Below, piece by piece: positions 1 through 8,662 of a DNA stretch of 64,000 bases. Position numbers and translations under genes: made by a program. The notes beneath the pieces are model-generated. The model searched no databases. It saw only the letters and a list, made by a program, of their open reading frames with translations, and was not told where the DNA came from. Origin of the DNA: JABFRG01 sp046351415 (lineage in GTDB: Bacteria; Myxococcota_A; Polyangia; Polyangiales; Polyangiaceae); contig JAXLYO010000010.1 of NCBI GenBank assembly GCA_046351415.1, positions 62,001-126,000 of the forward strand, written 5' to 3'. The first letter of the stretch is position 1. Each line of letters opens with the position of its first letter.

Positions 1-1651
1 CGTTCGGCACGCCTGACCGATCCGAGTGGAAGAGGATGTACTTTCCGTCCGGCGTGAACGAACAACCGCCATCCATCGCGCGGTCGTGCGTGACTTCGAC
101 GAACGTACCATCACGCACGTCCACGTATCGAATGTCGCGAAACCCTCCCGTCGACCATGCACTGTATGCAAGATGCACATTGTCGGGAGCAAAGCGCGGC
201 GTGAACGCTTGCTCGAGGGGCAGGCTCGGAACGATGGAGTGCGGTTTGCCGATGCGATCCGCCAATAGGTCTGCGATCTGCAAAACGCGCGTACCGCGAT
301 GATTCGTTACGAACGCGACGTGCCTTCCGTCGGGCGACACGGTAGGCTCCGCCGCACGAAAGCCTTCCGTCAAACGCGTGCGCTTCTCTTCCTGTCCCGT
401 GACGTCGACCTGGCCCGGAGCATGACGCTGCAAGTCGGAAAACTGCCAAATGCTCTTGTAGGCGTCGTAGGACGCAAAGACCATCGAGCCATCGGGCGCG
501 AACGAAACCGGCGTATCTCCACTCGTACGGAAAAGCAGCGAGCGCTGGGACTCATAGGACTTCGTAACCGCTCCCGACTTGTCGCGGTCGAGGGGGAGCG
601 CGTAGATCCCCATGCGGCTGTGCGCATCGTCGCGAAGGTAGAGGAGCTGTCCTTCTCTTCCAGGATACGCACCCTTCGGTACCCATCGCGGATAGAGCGC
701 GATCATTCCGTCGTTCGTGAGACGCTTGCCTTCACGAATGCCCTCACGGCGAATCTCTGCCTTCTGGGCTTCGAACCTCGTGCGCAAAGACTCGTGCCAT
801 GCGGGATAGAGCTCTTCGAAGGTCTTCCCAGTCACCCGACGGATCGCGCGGTTGATACCCCATGGGACGGGCTGCTTTCCGTACTCCTTGATCATCGCGA
901 TGAGCGCGTCGCGCCCGTAGGTATCGGCGATCCATTGGAGGAAGTGCGAGCCGTACAGGTACCAGAGATTGCCTTGCGGCCAGCGCCTCACGCTGTGCGA
1001 GACTTGATCGAGCGTCGCGAAGTTGTTCTCGAGTACGTCCGCTCGAATGTACATCTCCCATAGGGGCGACCTGAGGCGCCCCCCGCTCGTGCGCGCGCTT
1101 TCCTGATACACCGCGAAGCCCTCGAGCAGCCACCGCGGTTGGATCTGGTTCGGAAACCACGTCCTCCCCATCAGGAAGTTGATGAGTGCAGGGATGCCGC
1201 GCGCTTGGTCGACGTGGAGCGTATGGGTGTACTCGTGCGTGACGAGCTCGGTGAACCAGTCGTCCACGTCACCGAGTGGCGAGAGGTCGTCGGGCGCAGT
1301 GACGTAGAGCGTGATCGCATTGTAGGGGACGGCGCTCGCGAAACCGTTTGCGCTTTCGTAGTAGTCGACGAGCGCGATTTCCGTTCGCTCGGATGGTTTC
1401 CATCCGATGTCCTTCGTCATCTCGTCGAACTGGGTCTCGGCGATGTCGGCCACGTGCTCGGCGATTTCTCGTTCGCCCGAGTAGAATGTGATCCGGAAGT
1501 GCGGAGTGATGAGCGTCTGCCACTTCAGCGTCGGCTCCCCACCTGCGAACGAGTGCCCCGCGTAGGTGAGCAAGAGGAGCGCGAGCGCCAAAAGGTGCAC
1601 GCGGAAGAGCGAGCGAGCGATTCGATGGCGGCTCCCTCGTCGCATGCTCAT
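1..1651 (-). CDS. Secreted gluzincin-type peptidase with TolB-like beta-propeller (3' end cut off by window edge)
   Basis: The frame is open from an ATG at 1651 to the left edge with no stop, so about 550 residues are visible and the C-terminus is missing. Residues 15-36 form a hydrophobic export signal. A zinc-peptidase core follows, with HEYTH at residues 139-143 and, some 60 residues on, a WLLEGFAVYQE stretch that should supply the third ligand, as in peptidase-MA-like gluzincins. The second half repeats the PDG signature (SFAPDG, VSPDGR, FTPDGK) of TolB/PD40 propeller blades. Inference: an exported protease with a propeller for substrate or partner binding. The next gene on this strand stops 15 bases upstream, so it probably belongs to the same transcript as the hydrolase and PilZ genes. 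The substrate is unknown. Confidence 0.85.
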   Translation of the reverse strand, partial: MSMRRGSRHRIARSLFRVHLLALALLLLTYAGHSFAGGEPTLKWQTLITPHFRITFYSGEREIAEHVADIAETQFDEMTKDIGWKPSERTEIALVDYYESANGFASAVPYNAITLYVTAPDDLSPLGDVDDWFTELVTHEYTHTLHVDQARGIPALINFLMGRTWFPNQIQPRWLLEGFAVYQESARTSGGRLRSPLWEMYIRADVLENNFATLDQVSHSVRRWPQGNLWYLYGSHFLQWIADTYGRDALIAMIKEYGKQPVPWGINRAIRRVTGKTFEELYPAWHESLRTRFEAQKAEIRREGIREGKRLTNDGMIALYPRWVPKGAYPGREGQLLYLRDDAHSRMGIYALPLDRDKSGAVTKSYESQRSLLFRTSGDTPVSFAPDGSMVFASYDAYKSIWQFSDLQRHAPGQVDVTGQEEKRTRLTEGFRAAEPTVSPDGRHVAFVTNHRGTRVLQIADLLADRIGKPHSIVPSLPLEQAFTPRFAPDNVHLAYSAWSTGGFRDIRYVDVRDGTFVEVTHDRAMDGGCSFTPDGKYILFHSDRSGVPN

Positions 1652-1666
1652 GGCGGCTCGTACCGC

Positions 1667-2605
1667 CTACCCCTCTAGCACGGCTTCGCGGGCCGCGTGA
1701 TCGGGGATCGCGATGTAGTCACGATAGCCCGGCGAGATGACCCCAGCGCTCGGAGCCACGCGCATGGCCTCCGAGATGAACCCTTCGAGGTCGATGCCGG
1801 GCAAAAGCCGTTGCCCTTCCGAAAGGGGTGCGAAGAAGGCATCGTGGTGCGTCGGAACGACGAGGCTCGGAGAGAGCGCACGAACGAGCCGCGGGAGGTA
1901 GCGCTCTGTCCCCTTGCGACCCGCGAGGCAGGCGAGCAGCACGTCGGCCTTCTTTCCCTCGAGTTCCGCATCGATGAGGTCCGCGCTCCCGTTGTGATAG
2001 ACGGTGATGCCGCGGCTCCTGAGGAGGATGCCGAACGCGCCGCCCATACGGTAGTGCCAGAAGCGCGCCGGCACCCTCGGCACCTCCCTCACCTCACCCG
2101 GAAAGGGAACGCGCCCGAAGGCCACGCGGCCATGATGACTTGGAACGAACGTGACTTCGAAGTCGCCGACTCCGAACGTTCCACCGTTCGGCGAGATCGC
2201 GATCAGCTGACTTTCTGGAACCCCCTCTGCACGCGCCCACATGCATGTGGAGATGCTTCCCGCGAGCTTCGCCCCGCGGAGCTTCGCGATCATCGGCGCG
2301 TCGAGCACGTGGTCGAAGTGACTATGACCACAGACGATGAGGTCGACCTTCTCCGGGATGTACTTGTCGATCTCACTCTGCTTCGGACGAAGGCGATCGA
2401 GCAAGAGCTCGCCGAACGAAGGACGCGACACGAACGGATCGATGAGCACGGTCGTTTGCGCGGACGAGACGACGTGAGAGGCCGTCCCCAGCCACTGAAC
2501 GCGAAGAGCGCCCTCGCCCATTCGGGCGCCGCGGGGCTGATGCTCGCGGCGCGGCCGAAAAGGCTGAAAAAGGCGCTCGTAGGCCGCTCGTGAGAGCGAA
2601 CTCAA
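1667..2605 (-). CDS. Metallo-beta-lactamase-fold metal-dependent hydrolase
   Basis: 312 residues if read from the TTG at 2605, which overlaps the stop of the upstream PilZ gene (TTGA) and suggests translational coupling. An internal ATG at 2521 (residue 29), just before the first beta strand VQWLGTASH, is a plausible alternative. The fold is clear from the H-x-H-x-D-H metal site at residues 94-99 (GHSHFDHV), a downstream VPSHHG, and a C-terminal VPTHHDAFF that would provide the last histidine. The layout resembles UlaG-like/COG2220 hydrolases. Family members cleave phosphoesters, lactones and other substrates, so the substrate here cannot be named. No signal peptide is seen, so it is probably cytoplasmic. 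Confidence 0.85.
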   Translation of the reverse strand: MSSLSRAAYERLFQPFRPRREHQPRGARMGEGALRVQWLGTASHVVSSAQTTVLIDPFVSRPSFGELLLDRLRPKQSEIDKYIPEKVDLIVCGHSHFDHVLDAPMIAKLRGAKLAGSISTCMWARAEGVPESQLIAISPNGGTFGVGDFEVTFVPSHHGRVAFGRVPFPGEVREVPRVPARFWHYRMGGAFGILLRSRGITVYHNGSADLIDAELEGKKADVLLACLAGRKGTERYLPRLVRALSPSLVVPTHHDAFFAPLSEGQRLLPGIDLEGFISEAMRVAPSAGVISPGYRDYIAIPDHAAREAVLEG

Positions 2606-3744
2606 AGGTCGTCGTGGAAGAGCGGCTCGCGGTTACGCACGTAGCGGTACACGAGCTGTCGAGCTTCTTGCGAAATCTCCGTGAACTTGGCGCCGAAGCC
2701 AGGCTGCGAATCGCCGAACGGATCGGCCTCGCGTGCCCACTGCACGAGGGCATTCGCTTCGAACTCGTAGCCGCCGGGCATGGAGACACGAAGGCGAACG
2801 GCGGAGCCGATCTTCGGAATCATGTAGGTTGCAACGAAAAGACCACCGTGGTCGATGATGTCGTTGCCCGAGAGGCCCTTGTAGAAGTTCGTCGGCGAGT
2901 GCGCGCCGAGTGCAGCTTCGATGGCCGGCGAGCGACCATCGTGCGGCGGCGAGGGAACCGGGATCGATGCGCGCTGTTGTGCGCCGACCGCCGGTGCCGC
3001 GGCCGGAGCCGGGGCGCCTTGGGCCGGGCGTGCGGCTGCGAAGGGGTCCGCCTGCGGAGCGGCCTGCACCGGTTGTTGCGGCGCGGGCGCTGCCTGTTGT
3101 GGCATCGCTTGCGGCGGTGCTTGCATCGGTTGCTGCGGCACGGGAGCGGCGGCAGCGGGTGCGGGAGCAGCAGCCGCAGCGACGCCAGCCGGTTGGTCCA
3201 TGCGCACGGTGGCCGTGGGACTCGCCGACGGACGGGGCGAAGCTGCTGCTGGTGCCGGTGCTGCTGCAGCGGGAGGAGCCGAAGCGACGGGAGCAGCAGC
3301 TGGAGCAGCTGGAGCAGCCGGTGCGGGCGCTGCCGCCGGGGCCGGTGCGGGCGCAGAAGCGGCCGCCGGTGCTGCAGCGGGAGCCGGCTGTGCAGCGGGC
3401 GGCACCGAGGCAGCCTTCGGACCTGCGGCCATCTGCTGGAGTTGGTTCACTTGGCCGAGCGAAGCTGCGACGGCTTCCATCGCCGCGAGGACCGCTCCAA
3501 CGGGATTCGCTTGGGTTTGGAGTTGCGCGAGGGACGCGCGAACCTTGCTGAGCGCAGTCTCCGAGTGCGGCATGAGCTGCGCTCCTTGGGACTTCTCGAT
3601 TTGGTGCAGTGCTCCCATCGCCTCGGCGATCGGTGCAGCCAATTCGACCACCTGTGGCGGAAGACCAGGCTCTGCTTGAAGAGCATTCAGCCCCTTCGCA
3701 AGAGATTCACGAGCAGTACGAGCAAGCGTCACAGGGTCAGACAC
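2602..3744 (-). CDS. PilZ-domain protein with long Ala/Pro linker
   Basis: 380 residues from a GTG at 3744 preceded by a good GGAGG ribosome site 9 bases upstream. Three parts are visible: a helical N-terminal domain (about 1-110), a linker of roughly 145 residues made almost wholly of Ala, Pro and Gln (about 110-255), and a C-terminal PilZ domain (about 290-375) of the type multiplied in Myxococcus (DHGGLFVAT, FEANALVQW, PGFGAKF). The RxxxR half of the cyclic-di-GMP site and the D/NxSxxG half are not recognisable, so nucleotide binding is doubtful. Known relatives act in motility or signalling. The linker's repetitive GCG/GCC codons create long spurious frames on the opposite strand. Confidence 0.85.
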   Translation of the reverse strand: MSDPVTLARTARESLAKGLNALQAEPGLPPQVVELAAPIAEAMGALHQIEKSQGAQLMPHSETALSKVRASLAQLQTQANPVGAVLAAMEAVAASLGQVNQLQQMAAGPKAASVPPAAQPAPAAAPAAASAPAPAPAAAPAPAAPAAPAAAPVASAPPAAAAPAPAAASPRPSASPTATVRMDQPAGVAAAAAPAPAAAAPVPQQPMQAPPQAMPQQAAPAPQQPVQAAPQADPFAAARPAQGAPAPAAAPAVGAQQRASIPVPSPPHDGRSPAIEAALGAHSPTNFYKGLSGNDIIDHGGLFVATYMIPKIGSAVRLRVSMPGGYEFEANALVQWAREADPFGDSQPGFGAKFTEISQEARQLVYRYVRNREPLFHDDL

Positions 3745-3914
3745 GGATTGAATCCTCCAGGAACGAAAGCGGCATCCGCCGCTGCGGCCAGACTGTGGAG
3801 GGGATCTGCCCCCCCGAGTTCATCCATCCTAAAGAAGCTCTCGGCCTCATGAAAGTCGAAAGCACGCCAATCGTCACGAAGGACCTACATCGGCGCCCGA
3901 GCCGCGCGACCTGG

Positions 3915-4859
3915 CTACTCGAAAGCGACTTCGTCGCCAGCGTTCGTCGAAAAAGCAGCAAGGGTGGAGCGTAGCCGCGGCCCGGTCTCTGCATCGGCAT
4001 CGCCGAGCTGTGCGCGCTGGACGATGACACCGCCATCCGATGCGCGAATCACCGCAGCGCCGTCGAGGATGGTCATCTCACCGGGAGCGAGCGCGGCGAG
4101 AGCGCGCGACATGGGTGCGATGGCGGCCTCCAGAATGACGAACTCGTGTCCCGCGAGGTCGGTGTAGGCTCCTGGTGCGGAGGCCGCCGCTCGAACGCGT
4201 CTGACGATCTGCGCGCACGTCCAGTTCCAGTCGATCTCGAGCTCGTCGTCGGTCGGCGCGGGCGCGGATGTGGCGTTACCTTCGTCTTGCAGGCTTCCGG
4301 GAAGCGGTTCGCCGGCGGCAAGCCGACGCACGACATCGCGGAGGAGCGCGAGTGAAGGTCGATCGAGCGCTTTGGCGAGGTCCCACGCGTTCCACGAGGG
4401 CGAAACGTCGAGGGATCGCTGCGCGATCACGGCACCCGTATCGTACTCCGCTTCGAGCCAATGCGCGGAGACGCCCGTCAGCGCATCGCCGTGGTCGATC
4501 GTCCAAAAATAGGGGTCCGGACCGCGGTGTCGCGGCAAGAGAGAGGGATGCACGCCGAGCGCGCCCAACCTCGAGGCCTTCAGAATCGAAGGCGGCAGGC
4601 GTTTCGTCCAGAACCAGCTGACGACGAGGTCAGGCGAGAGCGCCCGCGTGCGTGCGACGTAGGCCGCATCGATCCGAGGCTTCACGGAGAAAGCGTCAGG
4701 CGGTAGCGCGCGCGAAAGCCGACGCAGACCGAGCGCGTCGTCGCGGCAGATCGCGGCCTGCACGATTTCGTGGCCGTCTTCGCGGAGAAGGAGCGCCGCG
4801 ATCGGCAGTCCGAAAAATGCGATCCGAAAAGGTTCGCGACCGCTGCCGCTCTTGCTCAC
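3915..4859 (-). CDS. Formyltransferase-family protein (Fmt/GART fold) with altered catalytic Asn
   Basis: 314 residues from GTG at 4859. The GTGA overlap with the stop of the DHH gene couples the two. The formyltransferase fold is shown by the N-terminal FRIAFFG strand, the HPSLLPRHRG signature at residues 104-113, and an Asp at 140 in EYDTG. In characterised hydrolases and transferases of this fold the motif is N-x-H...D; here the Asn position is Gly102 while His104 and Asp140 are kept. The C-terminal third resembles the Fmt C-terminal barrel (DDELEIDWNW). Probable roles are transfer of a formyl group from 10-formyl-tetrahydrofolate to a nucleotide sugar or other amine. It is unlikely to be the housekeeping Met-tRNA formyltransferase, because of the changed Asn and the context. 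Confidence 0.8.
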   Translation of the reverse strand: MSKSGSGREPFRIAFFGLPIAALLLREDGHEIVQAAICRDDALGLRRLSRALPPDAFSVKPRIDAAYVARTRALSPDLVVSWFWTKRLPPSILKASRLGALGVHPSLLPRHRGPDPYFWTIDHGDALTGVSAHWLEAEYDTGAVIAQRSLDVSPSWNAWDLAKALDRPSLALLRDVVRRLAAGEPLPGSLQDEGNATSAPAPTDDELEIDWNWTCAQIVRRVRAAASAPGAYTDLAGHEFVILEAAIAPMSRALAALAPGEMTILDGAAVIRASDGGVIVQRAQLGDADAETGPRLRSTLAAFSTNAGDEVAFE

Positions 4860-5974
4860 GGCGGGAGGCGATCACCCGCGGTCGAAAGGACCGTCTCGTC
4901 ACCCACGACACGCATGACCGTGCTCTTGAGAGAATGCTCGACGAGTTGCCATAGCTGACCTCGATCGGTCGTACGCCCGAGGAACCCGATGGGAATGCGG
5001 AAGCCGCCTTTGTCGCGCCGACCTCCGCCGTAGGGGCGGCCTTTGTCGTCGAGGCCGAAGGTCTGTTCGAGCCACGCGGCCGGGTCGACGCTGGCCGAGT
5101 GAGTGCGAAGCGAGCCCTCGATGAAGCGCTCACCCACGACACCGTAGACGATCACGGTGTCGATGTCTTCGCGGCGAACGAGGAAGTCCGCCGCCTGTGC
5201 GATCGTGTCGCGATCGGATTCGGTCACGAACCCGACACCTGCGAGCGCGAAGTTTCGACGCACGACGAGGGTCGCGAGCGCACGGGCAATGACGTCCATG
5301 GCCGATGGAGCGATGGCGCGACGCGACAGGTCCGTCAAAAGGTCGCGATCGCACACTTCCGAGATCTGTGCGGCAGCGCGGAAGTCACCGGGGCGTGCCA
5401 ACGTGAAGTCGTCCGTGTCGGTCGAAAGGCCGTGCATGAGCGCCGTCGCGATGCGTCGATCGTCCTCCGAATCTGGGTCGAGGGGCGCGAGCTCTTGCAG
5501 GTATTCGACCATGATGGTCGCCGTCGCACCCACGTCCAGGCGGAGGTCGACGAAGCGCCCCTTGGGGGTCGCCGTGGCTCTGTGGTGATCGACGATGGTG
5601 AGCACCTCGTAAGCATCCGCCCCCGCGAGGTCTGGATCCAAATCGTGCGAGTCGACCAGCGCAAGGAAGTCGACGTCGTCCACCTCCGCGACGCTCTTGA
5701 TCTTGCGCATCTCCACGTTGAGGAGCTTCACGAGCGCCCGGTTCTCGCGATGACTGAGCTCGTGCGTGTAACCGATGGTCGTTTTGCCAACCCCTAGGCG
5801 CTGGGCAATGTGCGCTTGAGCGAGCGCGCATGCGATGCCGTCCGGATCGGGATGACCGCGAAGCGGGATGAGCAAATGCTTGCCCCTTGCTGCACTCATG
5901 GCGTCGGCGAACGCTTTCGCTCGGTCGGCCGGAGGTTGAACGGCAAGCGTGAGTCTGCGAACGGTTTCGCTCAT
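4856..5974 (-). CDS. DHH-family phosphoesterase
   Basis: 372 residues from the ATG at 5974. The frame stays open further upstream but runs antisense to the ppk1 gene, so that extension is rejected. The DHH/DHHA1 signature is complete: H41-x-D43-x-D45 (GHPDPDGIA), an Asp at 109 (LVDSHD) and D129-H-H (IVDHHR), all manganese ligands in RecJ, NrnA and PpaC. A glycine-rich GGGRRDKGGF near residue 330 matches the DHHA1 substrate-binding loop. Probable activity: hydrolysis of nano-RNA, cyclic dinucleotides or pAp. The stop overlaps the GTG of the formyltransferase-like gene. It lies divergent from ppk1, with 267 bases between the starts. Confidence 0.88.
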   Translation of the reverse strand: MSETVRRLTLAVQPPADRAKAFADAMSAARGKHLLIPLRGHPDPDGIACALAQAHIAQRLGVGKTTIGYTHELSHRENRALVKLLNVEMRKIKSVAEVDDVDFLALVDSHDLDPDLAGADAYEVLTIVDHHRATATPKGRFVDLRLDVGATATIMVEYLQELAPLDPDSEDDRRIATALMHGLSTDTDDFTLARPGDFRAAAQISEVCDRDLLTDLSRRAIAPSAMDVIARALATLVVRRNFALAGVGFVTESDRDTIAQAADFLVRREDIDTVIVYGVVGERFIEGSLRTHSASVDPAAWLEQTFGLDDKGRPYGGGRRDKGGFRIPIGFLGRTTDRGQLWQLVEHSLKSTVMRVVGDETVLSTAGDRLPP

Positions 5975-6241
5975 GGCGCTAAGTCTACGCCTGCGCGAAG
6001 AAATCCGCGCGAAATCGACCGTCTCCTCCGGGAGCGCTTCACAGGTGTGCAGGTGGGTATACCTTTCCCGAACGGACGCGGTATGGCCGACGTCGTTGAG
6101 ATCGCAGCTGATTTTTGCGCGGCTCGGCGAACGTCCATGGCTGCGCCGAATGCGAATGGGCGGCTGCACCTGTTGCCGCATGTTCGTCCTCCTGACACGC
6201 TTACGTTTCCGAGCTCCGGGCATGATAAACATGGTGCCTGA

Positions 6242-8629
6242 ATGATCGACAGCAACCGTCGCGATGGGAGTCCCGCTTCGGTACGCATGACGACCGAGCG
6301 AGAGACGCAAGGCCAAGGGAATGGGGCCAGCGCTTCGGTGCCGACACCGACCGACACGCTTGCCTCCGTGGGCCCGCCTTCGCACGCGTTCATGCATGCG
6401 AGCCAGCCCGTTCCTTCCGGGGTCGCACCGGAAACACTCGACCTCAAGTCGCCGGCCTTCTACTTGAATCGCGAGCTGTCTTGGCTCGAGTTCAATGCGC
6501 GCGTGCTTTCGGAGGCCGAACAAGAGGCCGTGCCGCTCTTCGAGCGCGTGAAATTCCACGCCATCTTCGCTTCGAATCTGGACGAGTTCTTCATGGTTCG
6601 CGTCGCAGGCTTGAAGCAACAGCTCACTGGCGAAGTCGAGGACTTGCCCGCCGACGGCCTCACGGCAAACGAGCAGCTCGATGCCATCGCGCGCCGTGTC
6701 CACGAGCTCTCGCAAATCCAGCAAGCGAGCCTCGAGAAGCAAATCTTCCCCGCGCTTCGCGAGCAGGGCTACGTTCTCCTCAAACCGAACGAGCTGCCGC
6801 CCGAACAGCTGCTCATTCTCGACGAGCGATTCAAGACGGAAATCTTTCCCATCTTGACGCCCATTGCGATCGACCCAGGTCACCCCTTCCCTCAGGTGCG
6901 AAATAAGGCGCTCAATCTCGGCGTCATGTTCCAACGGGAGGGAGCGGAAGCGCCGGGCTTCGGCGTCGTCCCCGTTCCCCCGATGCTACCTCGCTTGGTG
7001 GAAGTCGGAACATTTCGCGCTCCGGACGGCCGGCCACGCACGGCATACGTCCTCCTGGAAGATGTACTCGCTCGCTATGTCGCGGCCATCTTCCCCGGCG
7101 CCAAATTGCGTGGTGTTTACACGTTTCGTGTCACACGCAACTTCGACATGGAGATCGACGAAGAAGAGGCCGATGACCTCCTCCAAGAGATCCAGCAAGA
7201 GCTCCGGCGACGCGAGCGCGGAAACGCTGTTCGACTCGAGGTTTCGCGCGAGCCTTCTCCCGACTCACTCGTCAAGCTCGCCTTCGCGCTGAAGCTCGAC
7301 CCCGTTCGCGACGTCTATCACGTCGGCGGTATGCTGAACGTCTACGACCTGCTCAGCATGGTCCCGAAAGACGGCCGTCGTGACCTTCGCGACGAACCGT
7401 TCACGCCACCGGTCGTTCCGCCTCTGCGCGAAGCCGATGACCTGTTTGCGATCCTCCGGGATCGCGACGTCCTGCTCCATCATCCTTACGAATCGTTCGA
7501 CCCTGTCGTAGAGCTCATCTCGCGCGCCGCGGAAGACCCCGACGTTCTCGCCATCAAGCAGACCGTATACCGCGCAGGCGGCGACTCTCCCATCGTCAAA
7601 GCCCTCGCGCGCGCCGCGGAAGCGGGCAAACAGGTGACCGCAATCGTCGAGCTCAAGGCGCGCTTCGACGAAGCTTCCAACATCGTGTGGGCGCGCACAC
7701 TCGAGCAAAGCGGCGTTCACGTCGTCTATGGCCTCATGGGGCTCAAGACGCACGCCAAGTGTTTGCTCATCGTCAGGCGCGAAAAGGGCGGCCTCAGGCG
7801 CTACGCGCACCTCGGCACGGGCAACTACAACGCACAGACTGCCCGTATCTACACCGACTTCGGTCTACTTACGTCTCGCCCCAACATCTGCGAAGACGTC
7901 TCGTCGCTCTTCAATCTGCTGACGGGGTACAGCGCCCCGCCTCGGTGGAACTCGCTGGTCGTTGCACCGCTAGGCCTCCACGAAGCGGTCATGGGTCTCA
8001 TTTTGCGTGAAGCGGAACACGCACGCGCGGGGCGCCCAGCCCGCATCATCGCCAAGATGAACTCGCTCGTCGACGAACACGTCATCGAGGCGCTCTATCG
8101 AGCCTCTCAGGCGGGTGTTCAAATCACGCTGCTCGTGCGAGGCATTTGCTGCCTTCGTCCAGGCATTCCCGGGGTGAGCGAGAACATCGAAGTCCGTGCG
8201 CTCATCGATCGATACCTCGAGCACGCACGCGCCTTCTACTTTGCCAACGGGGGTGCGGGGCGCGAAGAGGTCTACCTCTCGAGCGCGGACTGGATGCCGC
8301 GCAACTTCTTCCGGCGCGTCGAGGTCATGATCCCCGTCGAGGACGCGACTATTCGTAATCGCATCCTCGAAATTCTCCAGACGACCGCCGCGGACAGCGT
8401 GAAGAGCTGGACCCTTGGCTCCGATGGCATCTACGAGCGCGTCGGAGCGAGAGCCGTACTCGCCCCTCTACGGAGCCAGCAACGCTTCGTCGAACAGGTG
8501 CGCGAAGTCATCAAGGGCGCCGAGCAGACCGTCAAGACGACGGGACTCTTTCATCTCCTGCTCACGTCGAGGACCTCCCCCACCGTCGAGGAGAGCCGCC
8601 GGAGGCGGAGGCGCAAGAAGGTCGAGTGA
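6242..8629 (+). CDS. ppk1: Polyphosphate kinase 1
   Basis: 795 residues from ATG at 6242. It makes inorganic polyphosphate reversibly from ATP. Four-domain PPK1 architecture is visible: an N-terminal helical domain starting YLNRELSWLEFN at residue 74, a head domain, and two catalytic domains. The autophosphorylated histidine is His504 in THAKCLLIVRR and the second active-site histidine is His661 in RYLEHAR; TGNYN and ENIEVRALIDRYLE are also typical. The first about 70 residues are a low-complexity extension not found in the usual roughly 690-residue enzymes, so a later start cannot be excluded. The C-terminus ends in a basic run (SRRRRRRKK type). It is convergent with the TMTC-like gene, 33 bases away. 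Confidence 0.97.
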   Translation: MIDSNRRDGSPASVRMTTERETQGQGNGASASVPTPTDTLASVGPPSHAFMHASQPVPSGVAPETLDLKSPAFYLNRELSWLEFNARVLSEAEQEAVPLFERVKFHAIFASNLDEFFMVRVAGLKQQLTGEVEDLPADGLTANEQLDAIARRVHELSQIQQASLEKQIFPALREQGYVLLKPNELPPEQLLILDERFKTEIFPILTPIAIDPGHPFPQVRNKALNLGVMFQREGAEAPGFGVVPVPPMLPRLVEVGTFRAPDGRPRTAYVLLEDVLARYVAAIFPGAKLRGVYTFRVTRNFDMEIDEEEADDLLQEIQQELRRRERGNAVRLEVSREPSPDSLVKLAFALKLDPVRDVYHVGGMLNVYDLLSMVPKDGRRDLRDEPFTPPVVPPLREADDLFAILRDRDVLLHHPYESFDPVVELISRAAEDPDVLAIKQTVYRAGGDSPIVKALARAAEAGKQVTAIVELKARFDEASNIVWARTLEQSGVHVVYGLMGLKTHAKCLLIVRREKGGLRRYAHLGTGNYNAQTARIYTDFGLLTSRPNICEDVSSLFNLLTGYSAPPRWNSLVVAPLGLHEAVMGLILREAEHARAGRPARIIAKMNSLVDEHVIEALYRASQAGVQITLLVRGICCLRPGIPGVSENIEVRALIDRYLEHARAFYFANGGAGREEVYLSSADWMPRNFFRRVEVMIPVEDATIRNRILEILQTTAADSVKSWTLGSDGIYERVGARAVLAPLRSQQRFVEQVREVIKGAEQTVKTTGLFHLLLTSRTSPTVEESRRRRRRKKVE

Positions 8630-8662
8630 GGGAGTAAGCGCGGGCTCGGTGCCTGCTCCGCC

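Noticed and set aside
299..1678. Two long plus-strand open frames opposite the left-edge peptidase
   Set aside because: They mirror the coding strand's GC-rich third positions; the minus frame has a signal, HEYTH and PDG repeats, the plus frames have nothing.
2590..3852. Long Arg/Gly/Ser/Cys-rich plus-strand frames opposite the PilZ gene
   Set aside because: They are produced by the repetitive Ala/Pro codons of the linker and show no protein-like pattern.
5975..6934. Open frame continuing upstream of the DHH phosphoesterase for 320 codons
   Set aside because: It is antisense to the start of ppk1, lacks conserved sequence and the natural DHH start is the ATG at 5974.
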